Assembly: GCA_021234155.1 (NCBI GenBank)
Contig: JAJEKV010000011.1
Span: forward strand, 2,189,888 to 2,253,887
Length of the DNA stretch: 64,000 nt
Source: Isoetes taiwanensis
Taxonomy: Eukaryota > Streptophyta > Lycopodiopsida > Isoetales > Isoetaceae
Reading direction: 5' to 3'
Part shown: in pieces, positions 31,962 through 43,329 of the stretch
How the letters are laid out: each line of letters starts with the position of its first letter
Position numbering within the stretch: position 1 is the first letter of the stretch
Position numbers and translations under genes: made by a program
Notes under the pieces: generated by a model
Database searches by the model: none
What the model was told of the DNA's origin: nothing
What the model saw: the letters and a program-made list of their open reading frames with translations, nothing else

Positions 31962-32555
31962 CTATTTTATATGCCATTTAATCTTATCTAAGCAGAATGC
32001 ACTAAAATACCTGAGTATCTTTAGTCTAAGACATCGTGTGATCTTCAATTTAAGTTTCTGGCTCTGCACAAATTGAGATAAATCTCCAAGGCTATGCTTA
32101 AAAGGGCCACAAGTTCCCTTATTGGGCAGATGGCTACCTCTTCCGAACCTTCCATAACTGCATCCATGCTGCAGAACGGATCGCCCAAGGCAGCGTCTTA
32201 CATGCAAAAAGCTAGATCCGCTTCCAAAAACGACCTCAAATATCTCCATATCAGAAATGGGAAGTGAACAGATGTAAAGGGATTTTTCAGCAGAATCGTC
32301 AAAGGCAAACCCATTTATCACTCTCAATGATAAAATCATTATAACCAAGAGTCGGCAGTTCCTCTTCTTGCATGCAGCCAAGCCTTGTTTCAGAAATGCT
32401 ACATTATATCTCAGGAAACATGGTAAAGAATGATACGAATGCAAGCGTGCAACTGAAGATCTTCTGACCAGAATCTGCTTTGGGTATGCTCCACGGTTGC
32501 CATTCTTAAATGACGAATATAGAAGAGCCAAAAGCCTTACGAAAATAAGCATCAC
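31962..32555 (-). CDS. Type 2 open frame, unknown, D-exon position
   Basis: 197 codons in T1, partly repeated in T2 (37,323-37,733, from a later start). It contains MEIFEVVFGSGSSFLHVRRC and a Lys-rich end (QKLKLKITRCLRLK). It occupies the place of ORF D but is not clearly homologous to it. Coding status is uncertain. Confidence 0.35.
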   Translation of the reverse strand: MMLIFVRLLALLYSSFKNGNRGAYPKQILVRRSSVARLHSYHSLPCFLRYNVAFLKQGLAACKKRNCRLLVIMILSLRVINGFAFDDSAEKSLYICSLPISDMEIFEVVFGSGSSFLHVRRCLGRSVLQHGCSYGRFGRGSHLPNKGTCGPFKHSLGDLSQFVQSQKLKLKITRCLRLKILRYFSAFCLDKIKWHIK

Positions 32556-33053
32556 GCTTTTAGGTTAGACATAACAATGTGAAAATATGGTTAATCCACC
32601 AAAAAAATCTTTGAAATTGTATCGGGTGTTACACCAACTTCTTGCAAAAACCAAACATAAGATAGCCCTCTTAAAAAGAGGGCCTACAACTCATTTGTTT
32701 AGGGGGTACCACATAATAGCAAATCCAATGCCATACACAAGTGCTTTGTATAGAGAACTTACCATATACAGAGATATACAAACGGATCCCAAAGCCTATC
32801 CACATAGTATTTTTGCAAACATGTCAATGCCATGTGATGCTTATGAAAATTAATTTTCTTACTCATAAGGGAGTCTATCCTTCATATATGTGTAGATCCA
32901 AGTTGAGTCATTTGAATAGCAATTAGAAAACAGTATATAGAAAGTGCAATTATGTGCACCATGGAATTAATGAAATGCCAACAGCTTTGCATTTTATAGA
33001 ATATTTTATTCTACACAATAGCACAAGTGGTTATACACCATAATGAATAGTTT

Positions 33054-34315
33054 AGAAATCCAGCATGTCATCAGATGGGAAATACATCCCTAGCTAGAGA
33101 TCAGAATTGGACTGTACAAGGCAAAGGTTACAATGTGGCCAGAATATATGCTCTGCTGGTGTGTGAACACGGAACCAAAGTCTCAAATCAGTGGGGTTGT
33201 ACAAAGAAGGAGGCCACCAGGGTCATAAGAAAAGGGTGGAAATTGCAGTGTGCAAAAAAGGTTATCTTTTTTAGATGGTTGGTCCTCAATAAAAGTCTAA
33301 AGTCTAATGTTTACAGGGCAAAATACAATGATCAAATCTCTGATAGTTGTCCTTTAGGATGTGGCCAAGCTGAAACATCCTGTCATATCTTGGCTGGCAC
33401 CTTTTTGGGCTTGGTTAAGCCAGTACATAGGTCCTCCCCCTACCTCAGAGGAGCAGTTATATGACTTTTTAGCAAATAGCTCTCCATTCATGGACACCAT
33501 TAGAACCCTTGCCCTTTGGACTATATGGAAGCATAGAAATGGTGTTGCTATAAACCAGAACAACCTGGATTTGAATGTCCTCAAAACTACCATCCAATTA
33601 GAGCTGGCGGAGGCAGCCATGGCTCATAGATTGAATAGGGGAACAAACTATGACAGAAATTGGGATGGGTTGGGATCCTTTCAAGGGTTCTATGCATTCT
33701 TCTCTTCTTATTTTAATAATCTTTGTGCTGGTGATGGCAGAGTACCTGGTCAACAAACACCATGAAGGAGGTCATATGAGAGAGGTACCAGAAGATACAC
33801 GGCCAATGACTCATCAAGAAGTTCTGGAAGCCTTGCTCTGGGTAAAGACGGAAACCATCATGGTCAAAACATTGGAGAAGATTCTGAGATATGAGGATAT
33901 CTGGCAATTCAAACAGGATCTCAGGCCGTACTTTGAAGACAAGCTAAAAATTTGTGTTGATGCAAGAGAATCTTGGATACTCTATATTCTGGACTCGGCG
34001 GCAGGGGCCGTGGGCCCCGGACACTTTGCTCTTCGAGAACACAACCCATGCCTTTGCAGTGATAACTCTCGATGGAGTTCGAGATGATTGAGGCCTCAAC
34101 AAAACCTGACTATCTTATATTTACAGTTTGATGCAGTAAACTTGAACTTTAAATTATTGATATTCTGGGTTTAATCCTTAAAACAGTGTTTTGCTTTAAC
34201 TGATTTTGCCTCCTTTTGGAGTGATAGGCTTGGTTAAGGCCTTATAACAGAGTTCTACTCTGTACATTTTGTATTACTATGTATTACATGTAATATAACG
34301 ACTCAGCCGTTTCTA

Positions 34316-34354
<39 letters not shown>

Positions 34355-34367
34355 AATCCAGCATGTC
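33054..34367 (+). mobile_element. 5'-truncated LINE with poly(A) tail inserted in T1
   Basis: The insert, 33,070-34,351, ends in a 35-base A-run and is flanked by a 16-bp duplication AGAAATCCAGCATGTC (33,054-33,069 and 34,352-34,367). The sister copy T2 has the empty site at about 38,408-38,424. The encoded fragment (33,075-33,460) has a LINE C-terminal zinc-binding region: KVIFFRWLVLNKSLKSNVYR then CPLGCGQAETSCHIL. The following frame (33,361-33,765) has WTIWKHRNGVAINQ, also LINE C-terminal. A standard target-primed insertion, later than the array duplication or at least not copied with it. Confidence 0.92.
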
Positions 34368-35330
34368 TCTATGGCTAAGAAAGGCGAACAACTTGCTTAA
34401 TACATCCCTGCATTAAGGCCCCAATTTGGTTCAAAGGTGTATACCTCTAAGAAAAGCTTTACACTTAAGCATACACTTAAGCTTGCATATAAAAAAAAAA
34501 ACCCTACCTCCAACCGTAGAGTGGGGCATGATGACCCTAAACACATATATCTGAAATATATAGGGGCGAGACCCTACTTCAAATAGGAGCCATGCTACAC
34601 CCTATGCTAGACTATCTGCCAACTAGAAATAAACTTAGAATGGAAGTAATTTTACCTCAAATTTAGAAGTAGTAGTTGAGAACATGCATAAGCTCCCTGG
34701 AATCAAACTGAATTCCAGCAAATGAACCTATCATTAGACAACATTAACATAAGCCAAGTGGCTATGCAAGACAAAGGGCCAAGTGGCAATTCTGGCATTG
34801 ATGCCATCCATAATATTTAATGGAATTTCCAAGCCTGTTATCGACTAGGATAACAATATGACTTCAAGCCGAGTGGCAATTTTGGCAGTGATGCCATATA
34901 ATGTGTTTTGAGTATTTGAATTTCCTCTAAACCATCAATACTCAAATTTGGTGCAATATATTATTCCAATCATAAATTTGATCAAAACATTACCTTCAAA
35001 TCTTGTTCGGGCATTCTTTATCCAGAAATAATTGAAATGCTTTGACAACAGAATAAGGTCCATACATCAGGGCCACCAATTTTATCATATTCCCAGCTCG
35101 TTAGTTCTGCATTCCAAGTAGGAGTGATCATCTTGAAATTTGGCCCTACTTGATTAACAGGCTTGTCCTGCATTCACAAGTGTCGCATGAGATACTCATG
35201 AAGTGAAACTTGCATTTCAGTAAATAGTGAACCACAATAACTCAAATTATAAAAGAGCACCTGCTAAAAGCCCTACCAATAAAGTTTGGCAGCACTGGTA
35301 AGACCAATGCACATAAGTGTCATGAAAAAA

Positions 35331-38300
35331 CCCGGCTTGAACTAGTCTATACTAGCACAAACATCAGCATTGGTCAATCCCGCCGCTGTCTTATCTGGCC
35401 ATACAAGAACCGTTAAGTCCTAGATGGTACCATCCTTTCCTGGTATACAGCATCTATGTTATCATATAACAAACCTTTCCTTGATATACAGTTACAAAAA
35501 TCTCTAACCTTTTTACAACATGCCTACTGAAAAGCCATTGAAGGTCCGAGTAAAATGGGCCATTATGCCTAATTCCTAATGGACACAATTAGAGTTATAA
35601 CGATATAACCCTTCACAGAATATAAATAGACACTCTATTCCATGAATAATTTACATTAATCTACTGTTCTGAAATGCTACAGCAGTTAGCACACTTATGC
35701 AACCTGGCACAAGCCCGATCAAAAAGAACTTCCCATACATGAGCGTTTGGAATTTTGTATTTCTGCTGTATATTTAATTCAGAAAATAACAAGACTATAA
35801 CATACAAGGTAAAGTCTGCCAATGTATGAACAGATCACTTTTTTAATTCCAAATATTTCATCACACGGATGATAATATATTCATATAGTTTCCATCAAGC
35901 CACACAACATAAATCATACCACAGCTATGCCATTTATGCACGGATCAACTTCTTGCATTCTGTGTACACTTGACCATATTTTTCAAGGATCTAGTCTCAA
36001 ACAAATGTGCAAGCGAGGCCTTAGTATCAGTTTTACACACTGATCCGAAATAAACATATGGAAATGCCAAGTTATATTTCATAACCTTACACCAGATTCC
36101 ACATAAACTGGACTGTCATGTTCCTTGTCAATTACAGCTAGCAACCACCCCTATTAGATAAAGGGGATTAACATGAGAAAACAGCATATACTGTATTTTA
36201 GAGACCCCTGAAATATAATTTGCCACAGCAAGCATAAACAATGGAACGAAGAATAGTACGAGGACTAAACTTTTAAGTCATGCAATAATCCTATAAACAA
36301 GGAGTTTCCATTACCAACTTAGAATGGTACCAAACAACATGGAGCTTATTGCTGCCAGTACAAATAGCACAGAAGAAAGATCAAGTACGTTTTGAAAAAA
36401 TAGAAAACTTGGTCATGCTGGTAGAACCAGCACCCCAAACTGCATATAATCATGAATAAATATTACTTTAATGCTTTAATGCTTAAAGTATGAACTGTAT
36501 GTCAACATAACTGAATATCCTCAAAACATTATGCAGTAGTCTCAAAAAGACTTTTTAGCAGAGTACCTTGGTATGGAGAAATGTAGAGCAAAAAACCAGC
36601 ATGAGTTCACACCTCAGATCACCTTTTCAGCCTAAACTTCCATAGTCATGCATTCAGTTTTCAACCATAGTCAAACTTTGATCTTGGTCACTATCGACTG
36701 CAAACTCCCAAGCTCACCTAATACAGTTTGCACAAAAGAAATACATTAAGAGGAGAAGCCCGTACCTGCAGCCAAATACATTATTAGCCATAGACTGGGT
36801 AAAAATGCAAGGGCCAAAAGGTACCTTAGGCTTCTCGGTTGTCAACCGATCACCTAATGTAGACCTTTTGCCCAAAAGATCAAATGAGCATGGCAGGAAA
36901 TAAACTTAGTTTAAATATAAATATAAGAGAGAGAGAAAACTAATGTCCCATATTAACATAATGCAAATAAACTTTCTAAAGCAACACGGTTCAGAAATAA
37001 GTCTTGCATAATTAAAACAACACTGTTATAAGAAGGGCACTTATCCCAGTGATTATAGGTATTAGCCTTCCAAATGGAACATGCAAATGCTAAACTATGC
37101 ATAATAGTCATCAAACTAACCGGTCCAATCAGGGTACTTCATATTCACTATCCTTTGTTATTGGAGTTAAATCACAGATTCTTAATACGAAATGGATGGT
37201 AAGCCCATCCCTACTGAAATACTTTCCTTGTTATCACCATCAATTTTAAGACGAATGGCCATCAGTCATAGTCATTTTTAATATTTAAATCCTATCAGAG
37301 CACTTGCAGAGCACTTGCATCTCTATTTTATATGCCATTTAATCTTATCTAAGCAGAATGCACTAAAATACCTGAGTATCTTTAGTCTAAGACATCGTGT
37401 GATCTTCAATTTAAGTTTCTGGCTCTGCACAAATTGAGATAAATCTCCAAGGCTATGCTTAAAAGGGCCACAAGTTCCCTTATTGGGCAGATGGCTACCT
37501 CTTCCGAACCTTCCATAACTGCATCCATGCTGCAGAACGGATCGCCCAAGGCAGCGTCTTACATGCAAAAAGCTAGATCCGCTTCCAAAAACGACCTCAA
37601 ATATCTCCATATCAGAAATGGGAAGTGAACAGATGTAAAGGGATTTTTCAGCAGAATCGTCAAAGGCAAACCCATTTATCACTCTCAATGATAAAATCAT
37701 TATAACCAAGAGTCGGCAGTTGCATGCAGCCAAGCCTTATTTCAGAAATGCTACATTATATCTTAGGAAACATGGTAAAGAATGATACGAATGCAAGCGT
37801 GCAACTGAAGATCTTCTAACCAGAATCTGCTTTGGGTATTCTCCACGGTTGCCATTCTTAAATGACGAATATAGAAGAGCCAAAAGCCTTCACGAAAATA
37901 AGCATCACGCTTTTAGGTTAGACATAACAATGTGTTAATATGGTTAATCCACCAAAAAAATCTTTGAAATTGTATCGGGTGTTACACCAACTTCTTGCAA
38001 AAACCAAACATAAGATAGCCCTCTTAAAAAGAGGGCCTACAACTCATTTGTTTAGGGGGTACCACATAATAGCAAACCCAATGCCATACACAAGTGCTTT
38101 GTATAGAGAACTTACCATATACAGAGATATACAAACGGATCCCAAAGCCTATCCACATAGTATTTTTGCAAACATGTCAATGCCATGTGATGCTTATGAA
38201 AATTAATTTTCTTACTCATAAGGGAGTCTATCCTTCATATATGTGTAGATCCAAGTTGAGTCATTTGAATAGCAATTAGAAAACAGTATATAGAAAGTGC

Positions 38301-39384
38301 AATTATGTGCACCATGGAATTAATGAAATGCCAACAGCTTTGCATTTCATAGAATATTTTATTCTACACACAATAGCACAAGTGGTTATACACCATAATG
38401 AATAGTTTAGAAATCCAGCATGTCTCTATGGCTAAGAAAGGCGAACAACTTGCTTAATACATCCCTGCATTAAGGCCCCAATTTGGTTCAAAGGTGTATA
38501 CCTCTAAGAAAAGCTTTACACTTAAGCATACACTTAAGCTTGCATATAAAAAAAACCCTACCTCCAACCGTAGAGTGGGGCATGATGACTGTCCTGCATA
38601 TACAGAAATATAGGGGTGGCAGACCCCTACTTACAGCAGGAGCCATGCCACACCCTATGCTAGACTATCTGCCAACTGGAAATAAACTTAGAATGGAAGT
38701 AATTTTACCTCAAATTTAGAAGTAGTAGTTGAGAACATGCATAAGCTCCCTGGAATCAAACTGAATTCCAGCAAATGAACCTATCATTAGACAACATTAA
38801 CATAAGCCAAGTGGCTATGCAAGACAAAGGGCCAAGTGGCAATACTGGCATTGATGCCATCCATAATATTTAATGGAATTTCCAAGCCTGTTATCGACTA
38901 GGATACCAATATGACTTCAAGCCGAGTGGCAATTTTGGCAGTGATGCCATATAATGTGTTTTGAGTATTTGAATTTCCTCTAAACCATCAATACTCAAAT
39001 TTGGTGCAATATGTTATTCCAATCATAAATTTGATCAAAACATTACCTTCAAATCTTGTTCGGGCATTCTTTATCCAGAAATAATTGAAATGCTTTGACA
39101 ACAGAATAAGGTCCATACATCAGGGCCACCAATTTTATCATATTCCCAGCTCGTTAGTTCTGCATTCCAAGTAGGAGTGATCATCTTGAAATTTGGCCCT
39201 ACTTGATTAACAGGCTTGTCCTGCATTCATAAGTGTCGCATGAGATACTCATGAAGTGAAACTTGCATTTCAGTAAATAGTGAACCACAATAACTCAAAT
39301 TATAAAAGAGCACCTGCTAAAAGCCCTACCAAGAAAGTTTGGCAGCACTGGTAAGACCAATGCACATAAGTGTCATGAAAAAAA
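35331..39384 (-). mobile_element. Type 2 unit 2 (T2)
   Basis: Best preserved type 2 copy, 4,054 bp, without the LINE insertion. Structured hairpin at 36,753-36,836; hairpin TAGGGGT/ACCCCTA at 38,611-38,629; the exon homologous to the ORF A start (acceptor cag|GACAAG, PTWNAELTSWEYDKIGG) at about 39,220-39,080. The full RT region of type 1 is absent, so T2 depends on another copy for mobility. Confidence 0.82.
36753..36836. ncRNA. Candidate structured RNA, type 2 copy 2
   Basis: Same arms GAGAAGCC/GGCTTCTC as in T1 with a 3-base shorter interior. Confidence 0.5.
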
Positions 39385-42288
39385 CCAGCTTGAACTAGTC
39401 TATACTAGCACAAACATCAGCATTGGTCAATCCCGCCGCTGTCTTATCTGGCCATACAAGAACCGTTAAGTCCTAGATGGTACCATCCTTTCCTGGTATA
39501 CAGCATCTATGTTATCATATAACAAACCTTTCCTTGATATACAGTTACAAAAATCTCTAACCTTTTTACAACATGCCTACTGAAAAGCCATTGAAGGTCC
39601 GAGTAAAATGGGCCATTATGCCTAATTCCTAATGGACACAATTAGAGTTATAACGATATAACCCTTGTCTACAGAATATAAATAGACACTCTATTCCATG
39701 AATAATTTACATTAATCTACTGTTCTGAAACGCTACAGCAGTTAGCACACTTATGGAACCTGGCACAAGCCCGATACTTTCAATTAGAGTTCAAAAAGAA
39801 CTTCCCATACATGAGCGTTTGGAATTTCGTATTTCTGCTGTATATTTAATTCAGAAAATAACAAGACTATAACATACAAGGTAAAGTCTGCCAATGTATG
39901 AACAGATCACTTTTTTAATTCCAAATATTTCATCACACGGATGATAATCTATTCATGTAGTTTCCATCAAGCCACACAACATAAATCATACCACAGCTAT
40001 GCCATTTATGCACGGATCAACTTCTTGCATTCTGTGTACACTTGACCATATTTTTCAAGGATCTAGTCTCAAACAAATGTGCAAGCGAGGCCTTAGTATC
40101 AGTTTTACATACTGATCCGAAATAAACATATGGAAATGCCAAGTTATATTTCATAACCTTACACCGTTCCACATAAACCGGATCATCATGTTCCTTGTCA
40201 ATTACTGACTAGCAACCACCCCTATTAGATAAAGGGATTAACATGAGAAAAAAAAAGATATACCGTATTTTAGAGACCCACGAAATATAATTTGCCACAA
40301 AAAGCATCAACAATGGAACGAAGAATAGTACGAGGACTAAACTTTTAAGTCATGCAATAATCCTATAAACAAGGAGTTTCCATTACCAACTTAGAATGGT
40401 ACCAAACAACATGGAGCTTATTGTTTGCCGGACAAATAGCACGTAAGAAAGATCAAGTACGCTTTTAAAAAATAGAAAAGTTGGTCATCTTTGGTAGAAC
40501 CAAAGACCCCAAACCGCATATAATCATGAATAAATATTACTTTAATGCTTTAATGCTTAAAGTATGAACTGTATGTCAACATAACTAAATATCCTCAAAA
40601 CATTATTATCAAGTAGTCTCAAAAAAGACTTTTTAGCAGAGTACCTTGGTATGGAGAAATGTAGAGCAAAAACCAATGAGTTCACACCTCGGATCACCTT
40701 TTCAGCCTAAACTTCCATAGTCATGCATTCAGTTTTCAACCATAGTCAAACTTTGATCTTGGTCACTATCGACTGCAAACTCCCAAGCTCACCTAATACA
40801 GTTTGCACAAAAGAAATACATTAAGAGGAGAAGCCCGTACCTGCAGCCAACCAATACATTATTAGCCATAGACTGGGTAAAAATGCAAGGGCCAAAAGGT
40901 ACCTTAGGCTTCTCGGTTGTCAACCGATCACCTAATGTAGACCTTTTGCCCAAAAAAAGATCAAATGAGCATGGCGAGAAATAAACTTAGTTTAAATATA
41001 AATATAAGAGAGAGAGAAAACTAATGTCCCATATTAACATAATGCAAATAAACTTTCTAAAGCAACACGGTTCAGAAATAAGTCTTGCATAATTAAAACA
41101 ACACTGTTATAACAAGGGCACTTATCCCAGTGATTATAGGTATTAGCCTTCCAAATGGAACATGCAAATGCTAAACTATGCATAATAGTCATCAAACTAA
41201 CCGGTCCAATCGGGTACTTCATATTCACTATCCATTGTGCACCACGGGCTTTGTTATTGGAGTTAAATCACATATTCTTAATACGAAATGGATGGTAAGC
41301 CCATCCCTACTTTGAAATACTTCCCTTGTTTTCACCATCAATTTTAAGGCGAATGGCCATCAGTCATAGTCATCTTTAATATTTAAATCCTATCGAGCAC
41401 TTGCGAGAGCACTTGCATCTCCATTTTATATGCCATTTAATCTTATCTAAGCGTAATGCACTAAAATACACGAGTATCTTAGTCTAAGACATCGTGTGAT
41501 CTTCAATTTAAGTTTACGGCTCTGCATAAATTGAGATAAATCTCCCCTTAAGGCTATGCTTAAAAGGGCCACAAGTTCCCTTATTGGGCGGATGGCTACC
41601 TCTTCCATGCAAACCTTCCATAAAAAACGCATCCATCTTTGGGAAGCGGATGTAAAGGGAAAGGAATCGTCTTTACATGCAAAAAAATCATTATAACTAG
41701 ATCCGGCTTCCAAAAGCGACCTCAAATATCTCCATATCTCGAAAATGGGAAGTGAAAATGCAGATGTAAAGGGATTTTTTGGGTATGCTCCACGGTTGCC
41801 ATTCGTCAAAGGCAAACCCATTTATCACTCTTTTATGATAAAATCATTATAACCAAGAAAAATCTTTGAAATTGTTCCTCTTCTTGCATAAGATAGCCCT
41901 CTTTAAAAAGAGGGCCTACAAGCCTTGTTTGAGAAAAAACTACATTATATCTCGGAAACATGGTAAAGAATGATATCCACATAGTATTTTTGCAAACATG
42001 CAATGCCATGTGCAACTTATGAAGATCTTCTTCTCATAAAGAATCTATCTTTGGGGTATGCTCCACGGTTGCCATTCTTAAATGACGAATATAGAAGAGC
42101 CAAAAGCCTTCATGAAAATAGAATATTTTATTCTACACAATAGCACAAGTGGTTATACACCATAATGAATAGTTTAGAAATCCAGCATGTCTCTATGGCT
42201 AAGAAAGGCGAACAACTTGCTTAATACATCCCTGCATTAAGGCCCCAATTTGGTTCAAAGGTGTATACCTCTAAGAAAAGCTTTACAC
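39385..42288 (-). mobile_element. Type 2 unit 3 (T3), partial and partly scrambled
   Basis: Matches T1/T2 R sequence up to about 41,560 with many small changes at CAG/CTG words. From 41,560 to about 42,120 it is a patchwork: short strings that lie hundreds of bases apart in T1/T2 (gggtatgctccacggttgcc, aaaaatctttgaaatt, agagggcctaca, tccacatagtatttttgc) are interleaved. It ends beside the right hAT arm at the position homologous to the end of U3. Assembly or consensus error is likely. Confidence 0.7.
40828..40914. ncRNA. Candidate structured RNA, type 2 copy 3
   Basis: Outer arms GAGAAGCC (40,828-40,835) and GGCTTCTC (40,907-40,914) intact. Confidence 0.5.
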
Positions 42289-42473
42289 TTTCTTTTTTTT
42301 TAGTTTCGGCGTAAAAGCCCCAATCAAGAAGGATTTCGCTTTCTGTGAAATTTTTTTTCGACAATCAAAATTTTTTGGACGTATTTTTGACGTATTAAAC
42401 ATCAAATTTGTGCCGTATCAAACGAAAAATACGTATTACGTATAAAACGTATACAGTATTGAACCTATCCCTG
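42289..42473. repeat. Right arm of the hAT-like element
   Basis: Reverse complement begins CAGGGATAGGTTC, then carries ATACGTATTTTTCGT and further TACGT motifs. An A-rich stretch with TTTC..GCGAAA words matches the left-arm hairpin in degenerate form. Confidence 0.85.
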
Positions 42474-42481
42474 CAAGGGAA
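42474..42481. repeat. Right target-site duplication CAAGGGAA
   Basis: Exact copy of 13,691-13,698. Confidence 0.93.
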
Positions 42482-43251
42482 CGCTGTTCCAACTTCTATA
42501 TCCTAGAGGCAACCACATCATCTGCCGATGTTAAGGTGGTTTCCATTGTGCTGACCCTGTTTTGAAGGGCATGCTGTAACAACTGGCTTTCGTTAGTTGC
42601 TATCTGAAATGCCCCCTGAGTGGCAATGACATCTGCAATGTCCAATCCAAGACGGGCGATATCAGTGACCATCTCCTGCTCAATTCTCTCCTTGTCCTTC
42701 ATTATAACTTCATCTCTGGCAGACATGGTGTCTATTTGTGCTCGGAGGCCAGTAAGAGTCTGTCTATCCTGCTCTCTTTCAAACTACAACAAGCGAATAC
42801 TATCAAGCAATTGTTGCACTTGGGTCTCAATGCCTGCAAACTGTTGCTCTGCTATAGCCAATTGCTTCTTAAGCACCTGGGGGATGGAGGCTTGTTGCTC
42901 TTCTGCCAGGTGTGAGATCTGAGTGGTGTGATCCTCAACCATCGCCTGTGTTTGTCTCCACCTCTCATGGCATGACTGGTGTGCCACCCTTGTGGAATCA
43001 AAGTCTGAGGTCTGCAAAGCTAGGTCTGTCGACTGTGCTGCTGGCTGAGCTGGGCTTGCCGCCTGAGCCTTTGCACGAGCCTCCTTCTTCATGGAAGAGG
43101 CTTCCCCCTTGGCCTGACTGCTAGGTCTAGGTCTCTTGCGCGGTGGGCTGCCTGCATGCTCCTCCCAAGTGGGCATGTCAGGCAGCTGTGTCTGAGTCTG
43201 GGTCTGGGTCTGGTTCTCAAGTTGGGTTGGGGATGTCCTGAGAGTGTCCAT
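42482..43251 (-). CDS. LINE ORF1 N-terminal half (coiled coil), cut by the hAT-like insertion
   Basis: Starts MDTLRTSPTQLENQTQTQ at 43,251. It has a basic segment (PPRKRPRPSSQ, possible nuclear signal), an Ala/Gln-rich linker and a long heptad-like coiled coil (KQLAIAEQQFAGIETQVQQL). A stop at 42,784 separates it from a second frame (from about 42,726) that continues the coiled coil to the insertion. Joined over the 28.8-kb insertion with one target duplication removed, the frame reads on as LEQRSLVQEQEVHELREA. Confidence 0.75.
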
Positions 43252-43329
43252 GGATAACTAGACAGATCTTGAATCGAACTGACCAACAAATTAGGGCAAG
43301 CCAAGGGAATATGTGAAGCCCTAATCCAG

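Larger units (their letters stand above)
29947..35330 (-). mobile_element. Type 2 unit 1 (T1), RT-less relative
   Basis: Abuts U3 directly. Its terminal sequence (CGGCTTGAACTAGTCTATAC on plus) parallels the type 1 end. It is 5.38 kb because of a 1,282-bp LINE insertion (33,070-34,351); without that it is about 4.09 kb. It keeps the structured hairpin and the exon with PTWNAEL but has no RT sequence. Confidence 0.82.
13699..42473. mobile_element. 28.8-kb hAT-like transposon carrying two retroelement arrays
   Basis: Both ends begin with the same 13 bp, CAGGGATAGGTTC, in inverted orientation, flanked by a perfect 8-bp duplication, CAAGGGAA. Beyond the 13 bp, the arms share ATACGTATTTTTCGT and several TACGTAT/ATACGT motifs, then A-rich sequence with TTTCG..GCGAAA palindromes. 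These are typical hAT marks (8-bp duplication, short inverted repeats starting CAG, subterminal motifs). No hAT transposase (BED finger or RNase H/hATC domain) is seen inside, so it is non-autonomous. The interior is two tandem retroelement arrays. Removing the insertion plus one duplication restores an open LINE ORF1 frame, independent proof of the boundaries. The retroelements may have inserted in a small hAT MITE of about 380 bp. Confidence 0.88.

Noticed and set aside
13699-42473. Integrated DNA virus or Polinton-type element as explanation for the 28.8-kb block
   Set aside because: No capsid, packaging ATPase, DNA polymerase B or integrase is visible. The 8-bp duplication and short ends fit hAT, and the content is tandem copies of one RT-bearing unit.
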